Source: Enterococcus viikkiensis (lineage in GTDB: Bacteria > Bacillota > Bacilli > Lactobacillales > Enterococcaceae). Taken from it: a stretch of 64,000 nt of DNA. The stretch is from positions 124,001 through 188,000 of the forward strand of contig NZ_BJDW01000003.1 in the NCBI RefSeq assembly GCF_005405345.1, in the 5' to 3' direction. Of the stretch, positions 8,567 to 15,646 are shown one piece after another (position 1 is the first letter of the stretch; each line of letters begins with the position of its first letter). The notes under the pieces were generated by a model. The model was given only the letters and a program-made list of their open reading frames with translations. It had not been told where the DNA came from and made no database searches. The translations under genes and the position numbers were made by a program.

Positions 8567-9742
8567 TTGCATTTGTTAATGGGTATTATTGGGTTGGTCT
8601 TAGTCTTGGCGTTAAGTTTTCTAATTAGTAATGATCGGAAAAAGATTCGTTTTACACCGCTTTTGGTCATGCTGATTTTGCAATTTTTATTCGGTTTTAT
8701 TTTACTGCGTACCTCAGTGGGAACAAAGATTGTTGGTAGTTTAGCTGGCGTTTTTGATGCTTTACTAAGCTTTGCCGGTTCAGGGGTGAACTTTGTCTTT
8801 GGCGGAATTGCCAACAAAGGCAGCTTTCCCTTTTTCTTAAATGTTCTGATGCCGATCGTCTTTATTTCTGCGATCATCGGAATCTTGCGTTACATTAAGG
8901 TTCTGCCGTTATTTATGAAAGGTGTCGGTCTGGCATTAAGTAAAATCAACGGTATGGGCAAGCTAGAATCCTATAACGGAATCGCTTCTGCAATTTTAGG
9001 GCAGTCGGAAGTCTTTATCTCCATCAAAAAGGAATTACCTACCTTGTCAGAACAACGCCTAACGACGATGAGTATCTCAGCGATGTCAACGGTCTCCATG
9101 TCAATCGTTGGTTCTTACATGGCTCTGATTCAACCACGCTATGTCATTACGGCTTTAGTCTTGAACTTATTCGGTGGCTTCATCATCGCCTCCATCGTTA
9201 ATCCTTATCAACTGGAGAGCGATGAATTAGTGATTGAAGAGGACAAAGAACAAACCTTCTTCCAAATGCTCGGGGAATATATTTTAGATGGCTTCCATGT
9301 AGCAGTTACCGTTGCGGCCATGCTGATTGGGTTTGTCGCCTTGATCGCGATGATCAACTTCCTTTTCGCTAAGATCACAGGACTGACTTTCCAAGAAATT
9401 CTTGGTTATGTCTTTGCGCCATTGGCCTTCATTACTGGGATTCCTTGGAAAGAAGCCGTTCATGCCGGCAGCTTGATGGCGACTAAATTAGTCACCAACG
9501 AGTTCGTTGCCATGACCGAATTAGCCAAAGGTAATTGGCATTTCACCCCACGGACGACTGCCATCGTCTCCGTTTTCTTAGTCTCCTTTGCAAACTTCTC
9601 TTCGATCGGCATCATTTCTGGTGCGATGAAGGGTTTGAATGAAGAAAAAGGCAATCTGGTGGCCAAGCACGGCTTGAAAATTCTATTAAGTGCCAGTCTC
9701 GTCAGCTTTTTAAGCGCGATTATCACAGGGTTGATTTTTTAA
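8567..9742 (+). CDS. nupC: concentrative nucleoside transporter (NupC family)
   Basis: A nucleoside:cation symporter of the CNT family in the cytoplasmic membrane. The protein is almost wholly hydrophobic, with the family features GQSEVFISIKKELP and FANFSSIGIISG in the core. I choose the TTG at 8567 as start because AGGAG (8555-8559) is 7 bases upstream. The GTG at 8531 would add a basic 12-residue leader with no ribosome binding site. That gives 391 residues, close to the usual length of about 400. It is a single gene with a strong terminator. Confidence 0.92.
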   Translation: MHLLMGIIGLVLVLALSFLISNDRKKIRFTPLLVMLILQFLFGFILLRTSVGTKIVGSLAGVFDALLSFAGSGVNFVFGGIANKGSFPFFLNVLMPIVFISAIIGILRYIKVLPLFMKGVGLALSKINGMGKLESYNGIASAILGQSEVFISIKKELPTLSEQRLTTMSISAMSTVSMSIVGSYMALIQPRYVITALVLNLFGGFIIASIVNPYQLESDELVIEEDKEQTFFQMLGEYILDGFHVAVTVAAMLIGFVALIAMINFLFAKITGLTFQEILGYVFAPLAFITGIPWKEAVHAGSLMATKLVTNEFVAMTELAKGNWHFTPRTTAIVSVFLVSFANFSSIGIISGAMKGLNEEKGNLVAKHGLKILLSASLVSFLSAIITGLIF

Positions 9743-9745
9743 AAG

Positions 9746-9787
9746 AAAAGAGGGATCAGAGCTGATTTGCAGCTCTGATCCCTCTTT
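9746..9787. terminator. terminator after nupC
   Basis: A 15-bp GC-rich stem (GAGGGATCAGAGCTG and its complement) with loop ATTT lies between A and T runs. It works in both directions. Confidence 0.93.
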
Positions 9788-9809
9788 TGATTATCCGGCG
9801 CGACCGCGC

Positions 9810-10112
9810 TTATAATTGTTCATCTTCCAATACTTCATACTCATAAGGCGAACCTTCGTAGAAAAATTGGGTGGAGACAGTTGCTTCATTGTCCATTGCG
9901 ATTAATTCTTTGCGGAAAGGAAAACGCACCGAGTGACCTGTTTGTGTTTCAGATCCCGGTAAAATATAGGATAAGTTGTCGTCTGGTGTCGGCTTGTTCA
10001 AGTCACTCATGACCGCATCTATCACCTGTTGCTGATCTATTTTTTCTGCTTTTGCAACCTTTTGATAATCCTTAAAAAAAGCGGCCTGTCCTTCAAAATA
10101 CGTTATTTCCAT
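9810..10112 (-). CDS. unknown small protein
   Basis: The product is 100 residues if it starts at the ATG at 10112, which has AAAGGGTGA just upstream. It is acidic and soluble, has no signal peptide and ends in EDEQL. I do not recognise the family. The next gene upstream on the same strand (10172-10573) is also an unknown small soluble protein only 59 bases away, so the two may form a small operon. Confidence 0.65.
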   Translation of the reverse strand: MEITYFEGQAAFFKDYQKVAKAEKIDQQQVIDAVMSDLNKPTPDDNLSYILPGSETQTGHSVRFPFRKELIAMDNEATVSTQFFYEGSPYEYEVLEDEQL

Positions 10113-10171
10113 TTTCTTCACCCTTTCCAATGATCGGAATCCTCTGACATTCCTTTACTAAATAAATCGGT

Positions 10172-10573
10172 TTACTCTGTTAAATCTAACTGACCCGCTT
10201 CGGTTTGAAACAGCGGCCAACTTCCCGCCAATTCTAAGCGAATCAACTTTAACTCAGGATAGCGCTGAAGCGCGACTATGATCGAGTTGATCAATTTTCC
10301 TTGCTGATTGACATGTTCCTGTGGTGATAACAGCGTATCTTGATCAAGCATGTCACCATAGGATCGGTTTTCTTCAATCACCTCGTGAAATGCAGCCTTG
10401 AACACGCGCTCAATTTTTCGCGCAAACTTCGCTTCATTCTCCGTCGTATAAGCGATTTGATCCTTGCCTGCCAAAAAGGTCGCATAGATCAAAGGAACCG
10501 TAGACACAGGCTTCACGGGAGAAACATAATAAAACGCCTCTTCCAAAAGATCCATTGAAATCGTCAGCTTCAT
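10172..10573 (-). CDS. unknown protein
   Basis: A 133-residue soluble protein that I do not recognise. It is rich in helix-forming stretches in the middle (AKFARKIERVFKAAFHEVIE) and has no membrane segment. An AGGAG site precedes the ATG. It sits at the edge of an insertion-sequence remnant and may belong with the small gene at 9810-10112. Confidence 0.68.
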   Translation of the reverse strand: MKLTISMDLLEEAFYYVSPVKPVSTVPLIYATFLAGKDQIAYTTENEAKFARKIERVFKAAFHEVIEENRSYGDMLDQDTLLSPQEHVNQQGKLINSIIVALQRYPELKLIRLELAGSWPLFQTEAGQLDLTE

Positions 10574-10689
10574 AACATCTCCTCTTTTCTAGAATTATTA
10601 TAGCATTCACTAGGGTATTTCTTAGGTAATTTAAGCTCAAAAAGCTGTAATTGAAAACTCGAAAGATCCCCTCCGGCTCGCGAGTGATT

Positions 10690-11049
10690 GCCCTTATCGG
10701 CGAACTTTTCATTCGGATCAAGGTTTGGCTTATCAAATAAAAGTATATGGTCAAGTGTTGAAGCAACATAAAATTTTTCAAAGCTGTCTCAAAAAGGAAA
10801 TGATTTAGATAATTCGCCTATGGAAAACTTTTTTAGCCTTCTAAAACAAGAAATTTATCATAGCTTTAATGAACTTAAGATGGCAATTAATCAGTATATC
10901 TACTATTACAATAACGGATGAAAAAGAAACTGAACTGGCGTTCAATTGGGAACGGCCTATCAAACAGCGGCTTAATACTTATTTTAATATATAAAAAAAA
11001 AGAGTGGATTTCTTCCCTTTAAATGTCTAACTTTTTTGGGATTAATACA
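10690..11049 (+). pseudogene. decayed IS3/IS150-type transposase 3' end and right terminal repeat
   Basis: Reading frames broken by shifts and stops spell the C-terminal half of an IS3-family OrfB. HSDQGLAYQ starts at 10710, and after a frameshift come KGNDLDNSPMENFFSLLKQE and AINQYIYYYNN. Two shifts and several stops show it is dead. Its tail (about 10940-11049), down to GTCTAACTTTTTTGGGATTAATACA, matches the fragment at 17875-17986. A further stretch TTGGGGTTAGACTTTTT right after it resembles an opposite IS end. Confidence 0.85.
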
Positions 11050-11227
11050 TTGGGGTTAGACTTTTTAGTTCGCTTTTTTGTAAGCGCCTTTATAAAAATC
11101 GAACTTAAGGACCACCTTAGCGCTAAAATTGAGCCGTTTTCCAAATTATTTTGCGAAAAATAGTTAAAAAGGGTGAGATAAGTTCAGTTTTTATTTTAGC
11201 CATGAAAAAATGTGAACCTAGATGTGA

Positions 11228-11256
11228 TTGCCTATGTAAACGGTGATAGCTATATT
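11228..11256 (+). promoter_or_regulatory. promoter of the ascorbate-type PTS operon
   Basis: A -35 box TTGCCT (11228-11233) and a -10 box TATATT (11251-11256) are 17 bp apart. Transcription would start near 11263, 35 bases before the first ATG. A GAGGTGAT ribosome binding site follows. Confidence 0.75.
11235..11248 (+). promoter_or_regulatory. cre-like box inside the promoter
   Basis: TGTAAACGGTGATA fits the CcpA consensus TGWAANCGNTNWCA with one mismatch. It fills the spacer between the -35 and -10 boxes. A bound CcpA would block RNA polymerase, so catabolite repression is expected. Confidence 0.6.
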
Positions 11257-11297
11257 ATAAATGTGCACAAGTACTAGATGAAATGAGGTGATCTTAA

Positions 11298-11768
11298 ATG
11301 TTAAGTAAAGTAATTAAGGAAGATTATATTCAATTAGATGTAGAAGCAAATGATTTTCCTGATGCTATTAGTCAAGCGTTAGAACCACTTGTCGAAGATG
11401 ATGCCGCTACGCAAGAATATGTAGATGCGGTTATAAAAATCTATCAAGAAACTGGACCATACATTGTGATTACTAAAAATGTGGCCTTACCCCACGCTCC
11501 CGTATCAGAAGGAGCGAAAAAAGTGGCGATTGGTTTTACCCGGTTGAAAAACGCCATTGTTTCAGGTCATGAATGTAACGACCCAGTAAAATATTTATTT
11601 CCATTAAGTGCTAAAGATAGTCAGTCCCATATTGAATTACTATCGGAATTGGCGGATTTGCTAGGCGATCCCGTCTTTATCGAATTTTTAGAAAATGTTT
11701 CATCAAAAGAAGAATTTATTAATTATTTAAAAAAATATGAAGGAGCTCAAAAAAATGAAAAATCATAA
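11298..11768 (+). CDS. PTS EIIA component (ascorbate/fructose type)
   Basis: A 156-residue cytosolic phosphocarrier that passes phosphate from HPr to EIIB. The active His is H66 in the motif NVALPHAPV, the pattern of the mannitol/fructose/ascorbate EIIA fold. It is the first gene of the operon, directly after the promoter. It overlaps the EIIB gene by 14 bases, which points to coupled translation. Codon use is visibly AT-rich compared with the genes to its left. Confidence 0.9.
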   Translation: MLSKVIKEDYIQLDVEANDFPDAISQALEPLVEDDAATQEYVDAVIKIYQETGPYIVITKNVALPHAPVSEGAKKVAIGFTRLKNAIVSGHECNDPVKYLFPLSAKDSQSHIELLSELADLLGDPVFIEFLENVSSKEEFINYLKKYEGAQKNEKS

Positions 11769-12051
11769 AGCATTAGTCGCATGTCGTGCCGGAGTCGGAT
11801 CAAGTTTAATGTTAAAAATCAAGGTTAACGAAGTCGTAAAAGAAAATAATTATCCTTTAGAAGTTGAACATTCTTCTTTAGATGGTGTCCCAGGATTTAC
11901 TGGCGATATGTTGATCACTTTACCAGATGTAGCCGAAGAATTAATTGAGAAAAAAGTTCCTTATAAGGTGGTAGCCGTTCGCAACGTTGTCGATAAAAAG
12001 GAGATCAAAGAAAAATTAGAAGAAGCTTTTGCCGAACTTGAAGGTGAATAG
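11755..12051 (+). CDS. PTS EIIB component (ascorbate type)
   Basis: A 98-residue EIIB that takes phosphate on Cys10 in the loop ACRAGVGSS and hands it to the incoming sugar. I start it at the ATG at 11755, preceded by GAAGGAG at a good distance. Starting at 11737 would place the start before that site. Size and motif fit the UlaB/SgaB group. The stop is 25 bases before the EIIC gene. Confidence 0.9.
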   Translation: MKNHKALVACRAGVGSSLMLKIKVNEVVKENNYPLEVEHSSLDGVPGFTGDMLITLPDVAEELIEKKVPYKVVAVRNVVDKKEIKEKLEEAFAELEGE

Positions 12052-12076
12052 CCAGTATTAAGGGGGAAAACAAAAA

Positions 12077-13339
12077 ATGGATTTTATTATTAGTTTTTTG
12101 AGTACACCTGCGGTTCTTTTGGGTGCAGTAGCCATGATCGGGCTACTCGCTCAAAAGAAAAGCAGTACCGAGGTAATGACTGGAACATTTAAAACAGTTA
12201 TCGGTTTCTTGATCTTTAGTGCAGGTGGCACGATCATGACCGGTGCACTACAAAATTTCAACTCATTATTCCAAACAGGGTTTCATATCGTTGGAGTTGT
12301 CGCTTCACCCGAAGCTGCAACAGCCTTAGCTCAAACTAAATTTGCTTTTGTAACAAGTTGTACGTTGATTTTAGGTTTTATCATGAACTTAGTTATTGCT
12401 CGCGTAACACCTTTCAAAAACATTTTCTTCACTACCGGGCATAGTTTATTCTTTGCTTGTGTATTGTCACTAATTTTGAAAGCACATCATTTTGCAAATG
12501 TTCCCGCAATTATTATCGGTGGTGTTTTGCTAGGTTTCTTCTCAGCCGCTTTACCACAACTTTGTCAGCCATTTATGCGTCAAATCACAGGTAGTGATTC
12601 CACAGCCATTGGTCACTTTAATATGGTTGGTTATGCTTTATCAGGTTATATCGGAAAATTATTTGGTAAATATAAAGACCGGACAACTGAAGATATTAAT
12701 TTTCCCAAATGGTTATCATTCTTTCGTGATTTCTTAATGGGTGTAGCCGTTGTTATGCTATTTTTGTTCTACGTTTCCGCATTAAAAGCTGGTCCAGTAG
12801 CAACGCAAAAATTAGCTGGTAGCGTTCACTGGTTAGTTTTCCCATTTGTTCAAGCCTTTACTTTTACAGCTGGTATTTCAATCTTAATGACTGGTGTTCG
12901 AATGTTCTTAGCTGAAATTACAGCAGCCTTTGTTTCAATTTCAGAAAAATTCATTCCAAATTCTCGTCCCGCTTTAGATGTTCCAACGGTCTTCCCTTTT
13001 GCTCCAACAGCCGTTATCGTCGGTTTTATTTCTTCTTACGCAGCTGGTCTATTAGGTGTTGTTATTATGGTTGCCTTGCATGCGCCAGTTGTCATCATTC
13101 CGGCAGCCCATATTTGTTTCTTCTCAGGTGGTACCGCAGGGGTCTTTGGTAATTCAACTGGTGGTTGGCGTGGTGCAGTGGTTGGTTCCTTTGTAGCTGG
13201 CTTACTATTAGCTTTCTTACCGATGGTTCTTTATCCATTATACGGCACACTAGGTATTGAAGGCTCAACCTTCCCGAATATTGATTACAATGTAATGGGT
13301 ATTCTATTAAACAAAATCCTTAATCTCTTTGGGATGTAA
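12077..13339 (+). CDS. PTS EIIC permease, UlaA/SgaT family
   Basis: A 420-residue membrane permease with about 10-11 hydrophobic segments, the length and layout of UlaA (L-ascorbate) permeases. It moves its sugar into the cell while EIIB phosphorylates it. UlaA relatives carry ascorbate and some unassigned acidic or pentose-like substrates. The rest of the operon lacks the UlaG lactonase and the Ula epimerases, so ascorbate itself is unlikely. AGGGGG precedes the ATG. Confidence 0.9.
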   Translation: MDFIISFLSTPAVLLGAVAMIGLLAQKKSSTEVMTGTFKTVIGFLIFSAGGTIMTGALQNFNSLFQTGFHIVGVVASPEAATALAQTKFAFVTSCTLILGFIMNLVIARVTPFKNIFFTTGHSLFFACVLSLILKAHHFANVPAIIIGGVLLGFFSAALPQLCQPFMRQITGSDSTAIGHFNMVGYALSGYIGKLFGKYKDRTTEDINFPKWLSFFRDFLMGVAVVMLFLFYVSALKAGPVATQKLAGSVHWLVFPFVQAFTFTAGISILMTGVRMFLAEITAAFVSISEKFIPNSRPALDVPTVFPFAPTAVIVGFISSYAAGLLGVVIMVALHAPVVIIPAAHICFFSGGTAGVFGNSTGGWRGAVVGSFVAGLLLAFLPMVLYPLYGTLGIEGSTFPNIDYNVMGILLNKILNLFGM

Positions 13340-13372
13340 TAGTCACCACTATCCATTAACTGAGAAACGCTT

Positions 13373-13425
13373 AAGCTGGGAAATCCAAAAATTGACTGAA
13401 AAATTTTTGTGGTAGCTCAGCTTTT
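13373..13425 (+). promoter_or_regulatory. stem-loop between EIIC and the SIS gene
   Basis: AAGCTG (13373-13378) pairs with CAGCTT (13418-13423), with a second small stem inside, and is followed by TTTT. It may partly terminate or stabilise the upstream PTS mRNA, setting a lower level for the enzymes downstream. Confidence 0.45.
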
Positions 13426-13473
13426 TATGCTTATAAAAATAAAAGCCGAAGTTTTTAGAAAGAAGGAACTATT

Positions 13474-14085
13474 TTGAGTACAGAAAAATTAGATCATTAT
13501 ATTGCAACTGTAGAACGAGAAATCTTGTCCTTTACAAAGTGCATTGATAAGGATGCCTTGCAAAAGGCAAATAAAATTATTCAAACAAGTAAAAAAAATC
13601 ATGGCCGGGTGCATATTACCGGTGTAGGCAAACCAAGTCACGTAGCCGAATATATTGCCGCATTAAACTCTTCTATCGGTACCCCAACTTATTTTTTAGA
13701 TACAACGGAAGCCGTTCATGGATCAGCAGGACAAGTGCAACCAGAAGATGTCGTGATCGCCATCTCAAATTCAGGTCAAACCGAAGAATTAAAACGAACG
13801 GTTCTAGCCTTGCAAAAAATCGGTGTAAAATTAATTGGGGTCAGTGGGGGCAATGATTCTTGGCTACATGAACATGTGGATGCCTTTTTATTTGCAGGCG
13901 TCAAAGCAGAAGGAGACGATTTAAACAAACCACCGCGAAATTCTATCTTAGCTGAAACAATTATTTTACAATGTTTATCAGTCTTGCTTCAAGAAGAACA
14001 GCAATTAGGATTAGATGAATATTTCTTATGGCATCCAGGTGGTGCTTTAGGTCAATCCATTCGCGATTTGAAGGAGGAAGCATGA
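13474..14085 (+). CDS. SIS-domain sugar-phosphate isomerase, KpsF/GutQ-like
   Basis: The 203-residue protein is a single SIS domain. It has GVGKPSHVAEYIAA near residue 50, SNSGQTEELK near 104 and the C-terminal HPGGALGQSI motif that marks arabinose-5-phosphate isomerases (KpsF/GutQ/KdsD). It lacks the two CBS domains of KdsD. It probably interconverts an aldose and a ketose phosphate made by the PTS. The start is TTG with AAGGAA upstream. Its stop overlaps the next gene (ATGA). Confidence 0.85.
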   Translation: MSTEKLDHYIATVEREILSFTKCIDKDALQKANKIIQTSKKNHGRVHITGVGKPSHVAEYIAALNSSIGTPTYFLDTTEAVHGSAGQVQPEDVVIAISNSGQTEELKRTVLALQKIGVKLIGVSGGNDSWLHEHVDAFLFAGVKAEGDDLNKPPRNSILAETIILQCLSVLLQEEQQLGLDEYFLWHPGGALGQSIRDLKEEA

Positions 14086-14990
14086 TGAAAATTAAAGGAA
14101 TTGTAACGGCTATGGTAACACCTTTACAAGCAGACAACTGTGGCATTGATGAACAAAAAACTCGTCAGTTAGTCGAACATTTAATTACAAATGGTGTGGC
14201 GGGCTTGTTTGTTTTAGGGACAAACGGTGAATTTTATGCTTTATCAACAGAAGAAAAAATAGCCTTAGCCAAAACTGTCGTTGAACAAGCAGCTGGTCGC
14301 GTGCCAGTTTTTGCAGGAGCCGGTGGTATATCAACCCAAGCCGTCAGTGATTTAGCTAATGAATTTGCCAAAGTCGGTGTAGATGCCGTCTCAATCATTA
14401 CGCCTTTTCTAATCAAAATTAGCGATCGAGAATTAATCAATCATTATCAAGAAATTTCTGAAAAAACCCAATTACCAATTATTTTATATAATATTCCAAG
14501 CAATACAGGCATCAATATTAGTGAGGCGGCCTTTAAAGAATTAGTGAAAAATCCAAAAATTATTGGGATTAAAGACAGTAGTGGGGATGTCGAAAATATT
14601 AAGATGTATATCGAAAATAGTCGACAGCGAGCAGATTTTTCGGTGCTAGTTGGTTCAGATTCTAAAATATTAACTGCTTTAAACTTAGGCGCTGATGGGG
14701 CAGTTGCAGCCACGTCTAATGTTTTAACTAAAACAGATGTTGCAATTTATGATTTATATCAGTCTGGAGATTTAGCTGGAGCTCAAGTTTTACAAACAAG
14801 TATTGATGAATTTCGTCGGGTGTTAAAATTTGCCACTGTTCCCGCTGTTTTAAAATATTCCTGTGGTTTAATTGGGTATCCTGTGGGAAAAACTAAATTA
14901 CCAGTATTACCGGTAAAAGAAAAATATGTGGCCGAAATTAAAGAAGTCCTAACAACTTATGGGACCATCGAAGGATTTGAGGTACAATAA
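14085..14990 (+). CDS. DapA/NanA-family class I lyase
   Basis: A 301-residue TIM barrel of the dihydrodipicolinate synthase / N-acetylneuraminate lyase superfamily. Visible active-site parts are GTNGE (45-49), Tyr135 in YNIPSNTG and the Schiff-base Lys163 in GIKDSSGD. Members cleave or dehydrate 2-keto acids. The context (sugar PTS, isomerase, second aldolase) argues against lysine synthesis. AAGGAGGA lies before two adjacent ATGs at 14082 and 14085. I take the second for better spacing. The gene overlaps the SIS stop codon. Confidence 0.85.
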   Translation: MKIKGIVTAMVTPLQADNCGIDEQKTRQLVEHLITNGVAGLFVLGTNGEFYALSTEEKIALAKTVVEQAAGRVPVFAGAGGISTQAVSDLANEFAKVGVDAVSIITPFLIKISDRELINHYQEISEKTQLPIILYNIPSNTGINISEAAFKELVKNPKIIGIKDSSGDVENIKMYIENSRQRADFSVLVGSDSKILTALNLGADGAVAATSNVLTKTDVAIYDLYQSGDLAGAQVLQTSIDEFRRVLKFATVPAVLKYSCGLIGYPVGKTKLPVLPVKEKYVAEIKEVLTTYGTIEGFEVQ

Positions 14991-14991
14991 A

Positions 14992-15621
14992 ATGAAAAAA
15001 TTAAGAGTTTTATCGCGCATTGAAAAAGAAAAATTAATGGCTATTATTCGAGTTGAAACAATTGATCGTGCCAAAGAAATTGTTGATAGTTGTTTAGCCG
15101 GAAAGATTTCTTGTTTGGAAATTAGTTATACGAACGACAATGCCGGAGAAATAATCGAACAATTAAAAACGATTTATGCAGATCAAATTTTAATTGGCGC
15201 TGGAACAGTTTTAGATAGCGAAACAGCAAGACTGGCTATTTTAAATGGGGCAGAGTTTATTATCGCGCCTAATTTTCAATTGAGCGTGGCTAAAGTTTGT
15301 CATCGTTACCAAGTTCCTTATATGCCTGGGTGTACAAGTATGACAGAAATCATTACCGCTTTGGAAGCTGGTTCAGATATGATTAAAGCTTTTCCAACCT
15401 CTTCTATTGTAGGACCAAAGATTATTTCAACTATTAAAACGCCGATGCCTCACGTACCAGTTTTATCCTCTGGTGGGGTTACTTTAGACAATGTTACTAA
15501 CTGGTTACAAGCTGGAGTGGATTGTATGGGTGTTGGTACGCTACTTTCAAAGGGCAGTCAAGCCGAAATAGCTGAGCATGCTCAAACTTTGCGTAAACAA
15601 GTGGATGCTTTTATGAATTAA
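14992..15621 (+). CDS. KDPG/KHG-type aldolase
   Basis: A 209-residue class I aldolase that splits a 2-keto-3-deoxy sugar acid phosphate into pyruvate and an aldehyde. Glu43 in CLEISY, the GAGTVL loop (69-74), PGCTSMTE and the Schiff-base Lys132 in MIKAFP are all present. The Ser in EIS, where EIT is usual, is a small change. It starts one base after the previous stop. Two pyruvate-forming lyases side by side, with no dehydratase in the operon, make the pathway unusual. Confidence 0.88.
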   Translation: MKKLRVLSRIEKEKLMAIIRVETIDRAKEIVDSCLAGKISCLEISYTNDNAGEIIEQLKTIYADQILIGAGTVLDSETARLAILNGAEFIIAPNFQLSVAKVCHRYQVPYMPGCTSMTEIITALEAGSDMIKAFPTSSIVGPKIISTIKTPMPHVPVLSSGGVTLDNVTNWLQAGVDCMGVGTLLSKGSQAEIAEHAQTLRKQVDAFMN

Positions 15622-15646
15622 ATTCGAGATGGGAGGAAAACAACCA

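Noticed and set aside
11101-11130. Palindrome TTAGCGCTAA as an operator
   Set aside because: Single copy 100 bases upstream of the promoter within IS debris; no supporting context.
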